From: Bacteroidetes bacterium HGW-Bacteroidetes-3
Lineage (GTDB): Bacteria; Bacteroidota; Bacteroidia; Flavobacteriales; Flavobacteriaceae
Length of the DNA stretch: 32,587 bases
Direction: 5' to 3'
Assembly: GCA_002842505.1 (NCBI GenBank)
Contig: PHDE01000016.1
Coordinates: 1-32,587, forward strand
The position numbers were made by a program, and so were the translations under genes. Shown here piece after piece: positions 7,322-16,097 of the stretch (position 1 is its first letter; the number at the start of each line of letters is the position of its first letter). The notes under the pieces are model-generated. The model was not told where the DNA came from. It did not search any database and saw nothing but the letters and a program-made list of their open reading frames with translations.

Positions 7322-10300
7322 TTATGATTCTTCTGTATTTCTAACTTTAAGGTGATACATCACATTCGGTTTTGTGCCAATTTCCGCTAAAAGATGATAG
7401 GTTCGGTCATCATCAATTAAATTTGCAACCTCACTTTCCTTGTCATTTACATCTCCAAACACCATAGATCCTGTTGGACAAGCACTTGAACACGCAGTTT
7501 GAAATTCTTCATCTGCAACAGGGCGACCTTCTCTTTTGGCGGTTAAAATACTCAATTGGGTTTTTTGCAAACACATGGAACATTTTTCCATAACCCCTCT
7601 TGAGCGCACAACAACATCCGGATTTAAAACCATTCGGCCTAAATCATTGTTCATGTTAAAATCGAATTCGTTATTTTGAGGGTATTTAAACCAGTTAAAT
7701 CTACGTACTTTATATGGACAGTTATTGGCGCAGTATCTTGTTCCAATGCAACGATTGTAAGCCATATGGTTTTGTCCCTGACGGCCATGTGAGGTTGCTG
7801 CCACTGGACAAACTGTTTCACAAGGTGCGTGGTTACAATGTTGACACATCACCGGTTGAAAAGCCACTTTAGGATTTTCAGAAGGAATGGTCATGGTATT
7901 AAACATTTCACCAGTGCCAAAAATATCTTCTTCTTTGGCTTTTTCATTGGTCATATCTGAGGTGTAATACCTGTCAATACGCAACCAATGCATATCTCTG
8001 CTCACCCTAATTTCATGTTTACCAACTACAGGCACATTATTTTCAGCATGACAAGCCACAATACAGGCAGCACAGCCTGTACATGTCGCTAAATCTATCG
8101 ACAAATTAAAATGATGGCCAATGGTATCATCAAATTTCTCCCATAAATCCACGCGTTCTGCCGCTACTTCTTCGTGATTTAAAGAAAATTCAGGTGTTTT
8201 ATTCCAATCTTCTTTTGGCTTATTGATATAATCTTCTAAGATGGTTTCCTTAATAATTTCATCACGTCCCATGATGGTGTGTTGCAATTGAACACAAGCA
8301 AATTCATGGATGCTTGCCGTTTTTTCGATTTCAACTGTTTGGAAATTACTGAAATTATGCATGAAAGCAAAAGCGTTCACACCCGTCATCATTTCTTTTT
8401 GCATTCCGGCTGTTCTTCCATAACCAACTGCCAAACCAATAGAACCATTTGCTTGACCTGGTTGAATAAGAACCGGTACATTTTCCAATGTTGTGCCGTT
8501 CACTTTTAGCGTTACAACGCTGCCATTTAAAGCGCCATCGCTTACATTCCAATTCTCTAAACCAAGCTTACTTGCGTCGGCTGCTGAAATGGTCATATAA
8601 TTGTCCCAAGTAGTTCTTGTAATCGGATCCGGCAATTCTTGTAGCCAAGGGTTATTGGCTTGTTTGCCATCGCCTAAACTAATTTTTGCATAAAGGTTTA
8701 ATTCAAAATCAGCAGGTTTTGTTTGACTTAATAAAGAAGCTGCTGAAGCTGATAAATCAATCTCATTCTTTATTAATGAAACTTCTGCATTACCAATAAA
8801 TATTCCATCATGTAATGCTTGATTCCATGAACCGCCATTTAAAATAGACGCCGACCAATTGTCTTTTATAAATTGATAATAGGTTGTGTTTTCACCCATC
8901 CAAATTAACATACTGTCTTCAAACTGACGGGTGTCAAATAATTGTTTTATGGTAGGTTGCATTAAACTATATTCCCCGGCCTGAAACTGGGCATCACCCC
9001 AAGATTCCAAATAATGCGGTGTTGTGGCGACAAATTGCGTTTGCAATGCAGTTTCGTCATTTGACATAGTGCAATTGACGGATAATTTAACCTTTTTTAA
9101 TGCTTCATTAAATGCAGCTGCATTCGCCAAAGAATAAGAAGGATTGCTATTGTAAATAAATAATGCGCCAACTTTTCCGGCTGCCATCTCAGCGACCAAA
9201 TCGGCAACATCAGCATCATTCCCGGCTTTTATAAATCTTGGTGTTGTGATATCATATACTTCAGATTGCAAAAATTCATTTAAGGCATTCGTAATCAATT
9301 GCGCATTTTTATCTTGAATTCCTGTTACAACAACTGCTTTACTGCCTGCTTCTTTTAAAAGAACTGCGATTTTTTTGATAGCAGCATCAGCCTTAGTCTC
9401 TTTTGAAGGAAGACTATTTCCTGTTACTGCATTGTATAAATTAAGAAGCGCATAAACTTGTTCAGATGGTTTTATAGGAAACCTATTGTCTGCATTTGCG
9501 CCAGTTAATGATAAATTCGATTCAAATTGAAGGTGTTTAGACATTTTGCCATTTACGGGAACCCTGCCTTTCGCATAATTTGCACTGTATTGGCCACCTT
9601 GCCAATCACCTAAAAAATCTGCTCCAATAGATACTATTACTGCTGCTTTCTCAAATTTATAGGATGGAAGTGCCCTTAAGCCATACATGGTTTCAAAAGC
9701 ATCCAATGCTGCACTTTCTGATAAAGCATCATTAACAACATGAGAAACATTTCCATACAATTGCGAAAAGTTTTCTATTACTTTTTTAGTGGATGGACTT
9801 GCTGTTGAACCTGTTAAAATAACAATTTTCTCCTTATTGTTTTTTAAAGATGCTAAAGTGTCTAGTACCTTTTTATCTAAATCCGACCAAATTATTGCTT
9901 CACCATTGAACAATGGACCTCTTAATCTATTATTGTCATATAATGATAAAACCGATGCTTGAACTCTTGCGGATGTAGCTCCCCAATTTCCCGCCATTTT
10001 ATTTGGCTCAATTTTAATTGGTCGTCCCTCTCTAACCTTTACCAATATATTTGCAGAATCAGAACCATCTGAAATTAAAGAAGCATAATAATTTGCTACT
10101 CCAGGAATAATATTATCAGGTTTAACAACATAAGGAATCGATTTTACCACAGGCCCTTCGCATGAAGCTAAAGTTACTGCCGCTGTCGTAAATCCAACAT
10201 ATTTAAGGAAATCGCGTCGTGTTGTTGCTGATTGGGATAAATTATCTTTATCACCCAAAAACTCATAAGTAGGTATTTCTTCTACAAATTCTTTTTGCAT

Positions 10301-10372
10301 TAAACCTTCAACAATAGGACTATCGGATTTGAGTTCTTCAACGCTTCTCCAGTATTTCTTATTTGATGCCAT
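7322..10372 (-). CDS. actB: alternative complex III iron-sulphur subunit ActB (molybdopterin-family fold fused to ferredoxin domain)
   Basis: Largest subunit of alternative complex III. 1016 residues. The N-terminus has a twin-arginine motif (R52-R53 in TTRRDFLKYVG) followed by a lipobox-like LASC with C71, so Tat export and lipidation are both plausible. Residues about 90-750 are the molybdopterin-oxidoreductase-like part, which in ActB proteins binds no molybdenum cofactor. The C-terminal ferredoxin part has four cysteine groups: C764/767/770/774, C843/846/851/855, C875/C881/C885 with T878 in place of a cysteine, and C931/934/961/965. The Thr in CIGTRYC fits a [3Fe-4S] cluster, so three [4Fe-4S] and one [3Fe-4S] are expected. 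It is second in the operon, 27 bases after actA. Confidence 0.96.
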   Translation of the reverse strand: MASNKKYWRSVEELKSDSPIVEGLMQKEFVEEIPTYEFLGDKDNLSQSATTRRDFLKYVGFTTAAVTLASCEGPVVKSIPYVVKPDNIIPGVANYYASLISDGSDSANILVKVREGRPIKIEPNKMAGNWGATSARVQASVLSLYDNNRLRGPLFNGEAIIWSDLDKKVLDTLASLKNNKEKIVILTGSTASPSTKKVIENFSQLYGNVSHVVNDALSESAALDAFETMYGLRALPSYKFEKAAVIVSIGADFLGDWQGGQYSANYAKGRVPVNGKMSKHLQFESNLSLTGANADNRFPIKPSEQVYALLNLYNAVTGNSLPSKETKADAAIKKIAVLLKEAGSKAVVVTGIQDKNAQLITNALNEFLQSEVYDITTPRFIKAGNDADVADLVAEMAAGKVGALFIYNSNPSYSLANAAAFNEALKKVKLSVNCTMSNDETALQTQFVATTPHYLESWGDAQFQAGEYSLMQPTIKQLFDTRQFEDSMLIWMGENTTYYQFIKDNWSASILNGGSWNQALHDGIFIGNAEVSLIKNEIDLSASAASLLSQTKPADFELNLYAKISLGDGKQANNPWLQELPDPITRTTWDNYMTISAADASKLGLENWNVSDGALNGSVVTLKVNGTTLENVPVLIQPGQANGSIGLAVGYGRTAGMQKEMMTGVNAFAFMHNFSNFQTVEIEKTASIHEFACVQLQHTIMGRDEIIKETILEDYINKPKEDWNKTPEFSLNHEEVAAERVDLWEKFDDTIGHHFNLSIDLATCTGCAACIVACHAENNVPVVGKHEIRVSRDMHWLRIDRYYTSDMTNEKAKEEDIFGTGEMFNTMTIPSENPKVAFQPVMCQHCNHAPCETVCPVAATSHGRQGQNHMAYNRCIGTRYCANNCPYKVRRFNWFKYPQNNEFDFNMNNDLGRMVLNPDVVVRSRGVMEKCSMCLQKTQLSILTAKREGRPVADEEFQTACSSACPTGSMVFGDVNDKESEVANLIDDDRTYHLLAEIGTKPNVMYHLKVRNTEES

Positions 10373-10399
10373 TGTTTATTTCGTATTATCTAAATTTTA

Positions 10400-11965
10400 T
10401 TAATAGTGACATTTCCCACATTCTTGCCCACCCATTTGAGCCACAGTAACTTTTTCGATACCGTATTTTTTCGATAATTGGTCATGGATATTTTTATAAT
10501 AACCATTATTTTTCATGTCAACTTCCGTTGTCTTATGACATTCAATACACCAGCCCATTGTTAATTTTGAAAACTGTTTCACTTCAACCATTGTTTCAAC
10601 AGGACCGTGGCATTTTTGGCAAGTGACGCCCGCAACAGTCACGTGCTGCGAATGATTGAAATAAGCAAAATCTGCTAAATTATGAATACGGACCCACTCT
10701 ATTGGTTTTTGTTCGTAACCTTCAATGTATTTTACATTTACTTTATCCCAGCCAACTGCATCGTATATTTTCTGAATTTCCTTATCTAAATCTTCTTTGG
10801 TGTTATTGCCAAATAATTCTCCTTTATATTCTGAAATAGATTTGTGGCAATTCATACATACATTTACTGAAGGTATGCCTGAAGTTTTACTGTTTTTTGC
10901 TGAAGAATGACAATACTGACAGTCTATTTTGTTGTCTCCGGAATGCACCGCATGTGAAAACACTATTGGTTGAATTGGCTGATATCCAGTATCAACGCCA
11001 ACTTGCATAAAATAACCAAACACTAAGTAGGCACTGCCCAACAAAACAAACATGATGGCCAAGAAACGCAAGAAAGGACTAAAAAACATCGATCTTAAAA
11101 TACTCTCTTCATCTTCTCCAGCCATACCTTTTTTATTTGTGGTGGCCGCAACTATAAACACTAAAAGTAAAAACACTAAAATTGTTACTCCAAGCATTGG
11201 CAAAACACCAAAACCCGGTTTATTGAACATTTCTTGGTCTTTTGCTGAAGTTGTTGTTGCAACCGCTTGTTGAACATCGCCAACAGCCAAGTATTTTAAT
11301 AAGTCATCAATATCCTGATCTGAAAGTTGTGGAAACGGCGTCATGGCTATAGGAGAATATTCAGCGGCTATTTTCGCCAATTTATCTCCTGATGCAATTA
11401 AAGCTGCATTGTCTTTAATCCATAATTTTAACCAAGCCGCCTCATACTTATTTTCAATATGTAAAAGTGGTGGCCCTATTAACTTTCCTTCTAATTTGTG
11501 ACAGGCTGCACAATTATTTTTGAAAATTTGCTTACCGCGTTCCACTCCTGGATCAACTTCCTGAGATCCAGAAACAACTGCAGCCGCAACTGGCGCGCCT
11601 TTGGTATATTCTAAAATATCAATGATATCTTGATCAGACAATTGAGGATTGGGGATCATTGGCAATTTGTTGTTCTCTTCAAACACTTGAATTGCTAATT
11701 TATCTCCCGATTTAATCATTCCCGGACTGTCTTTAATCCAAGCTATTAACCAAGCATGGTCTCTTCTCTCTGTAACTCCCAATAATGCAGGGCCAACCAA
11801 TTTTGCATCCAGTTTATGGCATGCCGCGCAAATAGATTTGAACAGTTTCTCTCCATTTGCTGGATCAGGTTGTTGTGCCGATAAATTAATTGAGAAAAAG
11901 AATAGGAAAGCAAGACTGCTAATGACTAATCTTGATAATGGACTGTGTTGTTTCACACTTTTCAT
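10400..11965 (-). CDS. actA: alternative complex III multihaem cytochrome c ActA with two extra N-terminal cytochrome c domains
   Basis: Electron-carrying subunit of alternative complex III. I start it at the ATG at 11963-11965, which gives 521 residues and a clean signal peptide (SSLAFLFFFSINLSAQQ). An upstream in-frame start at 12052 would lie inside the predicted -7 element. Domains: two cytochrome c modules with CAACH at 46-50 and 152-156, alike in sequence (both CAACHKLxxKL and a later PQLSDQDI); two membrane helices near 251-275 and 298-320; then a pentahaem domain with CQYCH 349, CMNCH 370, CQKCH 449, CIECH 473 and CGKCH 516. That is seven haem motifs. The helix pair puts both haem parts on the periplasmic side. 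First gene of the act operon. Confidence 0.93.
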   Translation of the reverse strand: MKSVKQHSPLSRLVISSLAFLFFFSINLSAQQPDPANGEKLFKSICAACHKLDAKLVGPALLGVTERRDHAWLIAWIKDSPGMIKSGDKLAIQVFEENNKLPMIPNPQLSDQDIIDILEYTKGAPVAAAVVSGSQEVDPGVERGKQIFKNNCAACHKLEGKLIGPPLLHIENKYEAAWLKLWIKDNAALIASGDKLAKIAAEYSPIAMTPFPQLSDQDIDDLLKYLAVGDVQQAVATTTSAKDQEMFNKPGFGVLPMLGVTILVFLLLVFIVAATTNKKGMAGEDEESILRSMFFSPFLRFLAIMFVLLGSAYLVFGYFMQVGVDTGYQPIQPIVFSHAVHSGDNKIDCQYCHSSAKNSKTSGIPSVNVCMNCHKSISEYKGELFGNNTKEDLDKEIQKIYDAVGWDKVNVKYIEGYEQKPIEWVRIHNLADFAYFNHSQHVTVAGVTCQKCHGPVETMVEVKQFSKLTMGWCIECHKTTEVDMKNNGYYKNIHDQLSKKYGIEKVTVAQMGGQECGKCHY

Positions 11966-12049
11966 ATTTAAAAAAGATATTTTCTTTCTAGTTTGGTACA
12001 ATTTTTTCATATATAAAAATATGACTTTAATCATTTTTAAAAGATTCGA

Positions 12050-12057
12050 CAAAAGTA
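12050..12057 (-). promoter_or_regulatory. -7 element for the act operon
   Basis: The minus strand reads TACTTTTG, matching TAnnTTTG, about 85 bases upstream of the chosen actA start. Its position argues against the longer actA start at 12052, which would overlap it. No -33 TTTG is seen at the usual spacing. Confidence 0.5.
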
Positions 12058-12156
12058 GTATATAATAATAAAACTTAAAATCTAAAATTTGTGTTAAATG
12101 TAATTTATATTCATTCTAAATAACTAATTTACGCACAAACATTTCAAGGAAAATTA

Positions 12157-12164
12157 TAACTTTG
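12157..12164 (+). promoter_or_regulatory. -7 element for the SPOR-domain gene
   Basis: TAACTTTG matches TAnnTTTG and ends 15 bases before the ATG at 12180. With 12050-12057 it gives a divergent promoter pair about 100 bases apart. Confidence 0.5.
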
Positions 12165-12179
12165 AAAAATATATAAAAT

Positions 12180-12554
12180 ATGATGAATAAATTATCGATA
12201 AGCGTAATAATCCCTTTGTTTTTTGCTGTTTTTTTGAGCATAACCAATTCCTACTCACAAAGTGAAAACGACAAAATCAATACCTTAATTGAGCAAAAAA
12301 AAACTTTCAATAAAACAAATAAAAATACAATCGTATTCAAAATTCAAATTTATAATGGCAATGAAACGCAGGCTTATGCCGTTGAGCGAAGTTTTGAAGC
12401 TGATTTTCCAGAATATAACGCAAAAGTTAAGTATGATAGCCCTGAGTTTAAGACACGATTTGGAAACTTTAGAACCCGATTGGAAGCCGACAGGGCTTTA
12501 AATGCCATAAAATTAAAATATGCCGGTGCCATTGTTTTGGAAGAAAAGATTTAA
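12180..12554 (+). CDS. small secreted SPOR-domain protein
   Basis: 124 residues with a signal peptide (about residues 1-26, ending TNSYSQSEN). The rest is a short linker and one SPOR-like domain: FKIQIYNG near 48-55, then PEFKTRFGNFRTRLEADRAL near 87-106 and a final hydrophobic strand. SPOR domains bind peptidoglycan strands stripped of stem peptides, so a periplasmic cell-wall role is reasonable, but there is no catalytic domain. It is transcribed divergently from the act operon and ends against the 31-bp repeat array shared with dnaG. The start could equally be the second ATG at 12183. Confidence 0.85.
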   Translation: MMNKLSISVIIPLFFAVFLSITNSYSQSENDKINTLIEQKKTFNKTNKNTIVFKIQIYNGNETQAYAVERSFEADFPEYNAKVKYDSPEFKTRFGNFRTRLEADRALNAIKLKYAGAIVLEEKI

Positions 12555-12557
12555 CTT

Positions 12558-12650
12558 TTTGAACGGGCAGGTCGCGACCTGTCCCTATTTTGAACGGACA
12601 GATCTCGACCTGTCCCTATTTTGAACGGACAGGTCTCGACCTGTCCCTAC
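12558..12650. repeat. three tandem 31-bp palindromic repeats between convergent genes
   Basis: Units at 12558-12588, 12589-12619 and 12620-12650, each exactly 31 bases, filling the gap between the SPOR-domain stop (12554) and the dnaG stop (12651). Each begins TTTGAACGG and ends CCTGTCCCTA(T/C). The core is a palindrome: GCAGGTCGCGACCTGT in unit 1, a mutated CAGATCTCGACCTG in unit 2, and GGACAGGTCTCGACCTGTCC in unit 3. A fourth, dispersed copy lies at 19287-19315. The units are contiguous, with no spacers. The array may fold into serial hairpins and end transcription from both sides. Confidence 0.93.
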
Positions 12651-14630
12651 TTAAACAACCCTATTCAATCTTTCAAACAGTCGATATTTTAAATTATTGT
12701 AATCCCTGATGGATTCCATTATTTTATCCCTTTCTTCCTCAACACCAATATCAGTAATCAGTGAATTTATTTTTTGTTCAATAAGAATGCGTCGTATATT
12801 ATAAATGGCGTCAAGCACCATTTTAGAAAGATCACTTTTTTTGCTTTTAATAAAAATATCTTTGCGTTCCCAATCACTTAGCACATGCCTTTCATCGTCC
12901 ATTAAAATAGTGGTCACCATATTAGCCACTTCATTATTATCATGATTTACTAACTTATCAACAGAAATACTTTCCTCCTGATTTAACTGGTATATTATCT
13001 CGTAATAAATATTTTGGAAAGTTTCGTTGGTAAATTCAACCTCATCATCTTGTAAATTCAAATAAATTTCCTTTGAAACCACATTGCTGAATTTTAGCTT
13101 TTTTATGGGTAGAAAATCCGAATCATCCGCTTCTTCACCAGCAACATAATCAACAAAATCAACCTCGTTGTTGCCGTACAGCAATAAAATTTTTATAATT
13201 TCCCTTTCATACTTTTGAAGCTCATTAACTTGCTCATATTGTGGCGTTTTTTGCAGTACAGGTTCTGAGCCCCTTTCCTGAACTGGCCTATTTGAAGCAT
13301 CTCTTTGCTCTTTTTTATCAATTTGGGCCAACTCGCTGAAGAGCACATTTTCCGAAATATCCATAATTCTGGAACATTCCTGAATATAAACTTCACGTTG
13401 GATCCGATCGGGAATTTTAGAAATACTGACAACAATATCACGAATTAACCCAGCTTTTTTAACAGGATCGTGTTGCGCTTCTTCCATCAACAAAGCAACT
13501 TTAAAATTGATGAAATCTTTGGAGTTTTGTTTTAAATATTCTTTAAGTTCTTGGTTCGAAACTTTTTTGGAAAAACTGTCGGGATCATCGCCGTCAGGAA
13601 ACATCACCACTTTTACATTTAAGCCTTGTTCTAAAATTAAATCAATTCCACGAATAGAGGCCCGCATTCCTGCGGCATCGCCATCAAAAAGAATCGTGAT
13701 ATTTTTTGTGAGCCGGTTTATCAATCTAATTTGATTTTCAGAAAGTGCGGTTCCTGAAGAAGATACCACATTTTCAATGCCGGCTTGGTTAAATGAAATC
13801 ACATCGGTATAGCCTTCAACCAAATAGCAATTATCTTCTTTGGCAATGCTTTGTTTTGCGTAATAAATACCATATAAAACATTGCCTTTATGGTAAATTT
13901 CACTTTCGGGCGAATTTAAATATTTGGCGGCTTTTTTATCGTTGATTAAAATTCTGCCGCCAAAACCCAAAACACGTCCGCTCATACTGTGAATCGGAAA
14001 CATCACACGTCCTTTAAAACGGTCGAAATGTTTGGTTCCTGTTGAGGAAAGCAAATCGTCTTTTACGATGGTAAGTCCGGTAGACTCTAAATATTTTAAA
14101 TTGTATCCTTTATTTAACGCTTCGGAAGAAAAAGCTTCCCACTCATTTAACGAATAACCCAATTGAAATTTCTCAATGGTTTCATCGGTAAAACCGCGTT
14201 CTTTAAAATAGCTTAACCCAATGGCTTTCCCCTGATCGCTTTTGAGCAAGGTTTCGTGAAAATAATCGCGCGCATATTCCGAAACAATAAACATACTTTC
14301 GCGCTCATCTGCCTGATGTTTTTGTTCGTTGCTTTGTTCGGTTTCCTCTATGTCAATATTGTATTTTTTGGCCAAAAATCGAATGGCTTCCGGATAGGAA
14401 TAATGTTCCTGTTCCATTAAAAAAGTAACCACGTTTCCGCCTTTTCCCGAGCTGAAATCCTTCCAAATCTGTTTCACGGGAGAAACCATAAACGACGGAC
14501 TTCTTTCTTCGGAAAAAGGGCTTAAGCCTTTATAATTGCTGCCCGATTTTTTCAATTGCACAAACTCGCCGATAACCTCCTCAACGCGAGCTGTTTCAAA
14601 AACTTTGTCTATGGTACTTCTAGAAATCAA
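12651..14630 (-). CDS. dnaG: DNA primase DnaG lacking CHC2 zinc ligands
   Basis: Makes RNA primers at the replication fork. 659 residues, normal length. The N-terminal domain aligns with the CHC2 zinc finger by its flanks (NYKGLSPF, SPSFMVSPVKQ, GKGGNVV), but the ligands CPFH and CFGC are replaced by S37-P-F-S40 and D58-F-S-S61, so zinc binding by the usual residues is not possible. The Toprim domain is intact: E272 in VEGYTDV, D316/D318 in LFDGDAAG, and D346/D348/D349 in PDGDDPDSF. The C-terminal region (about 430-659) is the helicase-interaction part and is weakly conserved. The stop codon abuts the 31-bp repeat array. It lies downstream of clpX, separated by a large hairpin. Confidence 0.97.
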   Translation of the reverse strand: MISRSTIDKVFETARVEEVIGEFVQLKKSGSNYKGLSPFSEERSPSFMVSPVKQIWKDFSSGKGGNVVTFLMEQEHYSYPEAIRFLAKKYNIDIEETEQSNEQKHQADERESMFIVSEYARDYFHETLLKSDQGKAIGLSYFKERGFTDETIEKFQLGYSLNEWEAFSSEALNKGYNLKYLESTGLTIVKDDLLSSTGTKHFDRFKGRVMFPIHSMSGRVLGFGGRILINDKKAAKYLNSPESEIYHKGNVLYGIYYAKQSIAKEDNCYLVEGYTDVISFNQAGIENVVSSSGTALSENQIRLINRLTKNITILFDGDAAGMRASIRGIDLILEQGLNVKVVMFPDGDDPDSFSKKVSNQELKEYLKQNSKDFINFKVALLMEEAQHDPVKKAGLIRDIVVSISKIPDRIQREVYIQECSRIMDISENVLFSELAQIDKKEQRDASNRPVQERGSEPVLQKTPQYEQVNELQKYEREIIKILLLYGNNEVDFVDYVAGEEADDSDFLPIKKLKFSNVVSKEIYLNLQDDEVEFTNETFQNIYYEIIYQLNQEESISVDKLVNHDNNEVANMVTTILMDDERHVLSDWERKDIFIKSKKSDLSKMVLDAIYNIRRILIEQKINSLITDIGVEEERDKIMESIRDYNNLKYRLFERLNRVV

Positions 14631-14683
14631 TGGTGCTTATTTTTTGAATTTAATTTTTCTAAATTACAATTATTACTGATAAA

Positions 14684-14771
14684 AAAAAACCGTCTAAAAG
14701 GAAATTTTCATCTCACTGGATTTGCCCAATTGAGCAAATATGCTTTAATGATTTTATAGCCTTTTAGACAG
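14684..14771 (-). terminator. composite hairpin terminator downstream of clpX
   Basis: On the clpX strand, outer arms at 14771-14759 and 14702-14690 can pair over about 13 bases (GTCTAAAAGG with CCTTTTAGAC plus flanking pairs, one G-T wobble), and the second arm is followed by nine T (14690-14682). The roughly 57-base loop holds a second near-palindrome, TTTGCTCAATTGGGCAAA, around 14720-14740. It looks like an intrinsic terminator with a large structured loop; a small stable RNA from this region is possible. The rest of the dnaG-clpX gap shows nothing. Confidence 0.6.
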
Positions 14772-14802
14772 TTTATTAAGAATCTAACTTCTTCTTATTT
14801 TA

Positions 14803-16047
14803 TTACGAAACCGCTTTTAACTTTTTTATGGTTGACAAGTTAATTTTATCTTCAGCGTAATCTTTTGTGATTTTTAGCACTTTTTCTCCAGTTCCCGGTA
14901 ACTCAAACATCGCATCAGTTAAAATGGCTTCACACAAAGATCGAAGTCCGCGAGCGCCCAATTTGTATTCCACCGCTTTGTCCACAATATACATCAATGC
15001 GTTTTCATGAATGGTGAAATCAATCCCATCCATCTTAAACAATTTTTGGTATTGTTTAATGATAGCGTTTTTAGGTTCGGTTAAAATCATTCTCAAGGTA
15101 GTTTCATCCAAAGGATCCATATGCGTCAATACCGGCAAACGCCCAATAATTTCAGGAATTAAACCAAAATCCCTTAAATCTTTCGGAATAATGTATTTTA
15201 ACATATTTGCTTTGTCAATCACATCTTCTTTAATTGAAGCGCCGTAACCAACTGCCTGGCGGTTTAATCTTTTGCCAATTACTTTATCAATTCCGGAAAA
15301 AGCGCCTCCGGCCATAAATAAAATATTTTTGGTGTTCACCTCAATAAATTTTTGGTCGGGATGTTTTCTTCCACCTTTTGGCGGAACATTCACAACGGAA
15401 CCTTCCAACAATTTTAACAATGCCTGCTGAACGCCTTCCCCGGAAACATCACGGGTAATGGACGGATTGTCGCCTTTACGGGCAATTTTATCAATTTCAT
15501 CAATAAAAACAATTCCGCGTTCTGCTTTGCTTACGTCATAATCCGCTGCCTGTAACAACCGCGTTAAAATGGTTTCAACATCTTCACCAACATATCCTGC
15601 TTCAGTTAAAACCGTGGCATCAACAATACAAAACGGCACATTTAACATTCTTGCAATGGTGCGTGCAATTAAAGTTTTGCCGGTTCCTGTTTCTCCAACA
15701 ATGATAATATTGCTTTTTTCAATTTCAACTTCTTCTTCATCTTTGGAAGCCGGCTGCAGCAAACGCTTGTAGTGATTGTAAACCGCAACGGCCATCACGC
15801 GTTTTGCCTGATCTTGGCCAATCATATACTGATCAATAAACGCTTTTATTTCTTTTGGCTTTTTAACGATTAAATCGTGGGTAATTTCAGAGGAATTGCT
15901 TCCTGCAATTTCTTCCATCACAATTCCGTGAGCCTGTTCAATGCATTTGTCGCAAATGTGCGCGTCTAAACCTGCAATAAGCAAATCTGTTTCCGGCTTT
16001 TTACGGCCGCAAAACGAACATTCCAATACTTCATCCTTTTTTGCCAT
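14803..16047 (-). CDS. clpX: ATP-dependent protease ATPase subunit ClpX
   Basis: Hexameric AAA+ unfoldase that feeds substrates to ClpP. 414 residues. The N-terminal zinc-binding domain has C10/C13/C32/C35. Walker A GETGTGKT is at 118-125, Walker B VFIDEID at about 180-186, pore loop GYVG at 151-154, the RKH loop at 227-229, and sensor 2 GARGLRS in the C-terminal part. The ClpP-docking loop, IGF in the E. coli protein, reads V266-G-Y268. It lies 50 bases downstream of clpP on the same strand, the usual pairing, and probably shares its promoter. Confidence 0.98.
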   Translation of the reverse strand: MAKKDEVLECSFCGRKKPETDLLIAGLDAHICDKCIEQAHGIVMEEIAGSNSSEITHDLIVKKPKEIKAFIDQYMIGQDQAKRVMAVAVYNHYKRLLQPASKDEEEVEIEKSNIIIVGETGTGKTLIARTIARMLNVPFCIVDATVLTEAGYVGEDVETILTRLLQAADYDVSKAERGIVFIDEIDKIARKGDNPSITRDVSGEGVQQALLKLLEGSVVNVPPKGGRKHPDQKFIEVNTKNILFMAGGAFSGIDKVIGKRLNRQAVGYGASIKEDVIDKANMLKYIIPKDLRDFGLIPEIIGRLPVLTHMDPLDETTLRMILTEPKNAIIKQYQKLFKMDGIDFTIHENALMYIVDKAVEYKLGARGLRSLCEAILTDAMFELPGTGEKVLKITKDYAEDKINLSTIKKLKAVS

Positions 16048-16097
16048 CCTTTTTAGTCTTAGTTTTTTGTGATTTGTTTTTTGAAACTATAACCAAT

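Noticed and set aside
7322-10372. Molybdenum-dependent formate dehydrogenase or other molybdopterin enzyme
   Set aside because: The gene order, the Thr-substituted CIGTRYC cluster motif and the fused ferredoxin part fit ActB, which has lost the molybdenum cofactor.
11966-12052. Longer actA N-terminus starting at 12052
   Set aside because: It would overlap the predicted -7 element and place 29 polar residues before a clear signal peptide.
12558-12650. CRISPR-like direct repeats
   Set aside because: Three contiguous 31-bp units without spacers and no cas genes; a palindromic tandem repeat fits better.
14640-14802. tRNA or known small RNA between dnaG and clpX
   Set aside because: No cloverleaf or recognised RNA family motif; only the composite hairpin reported above.
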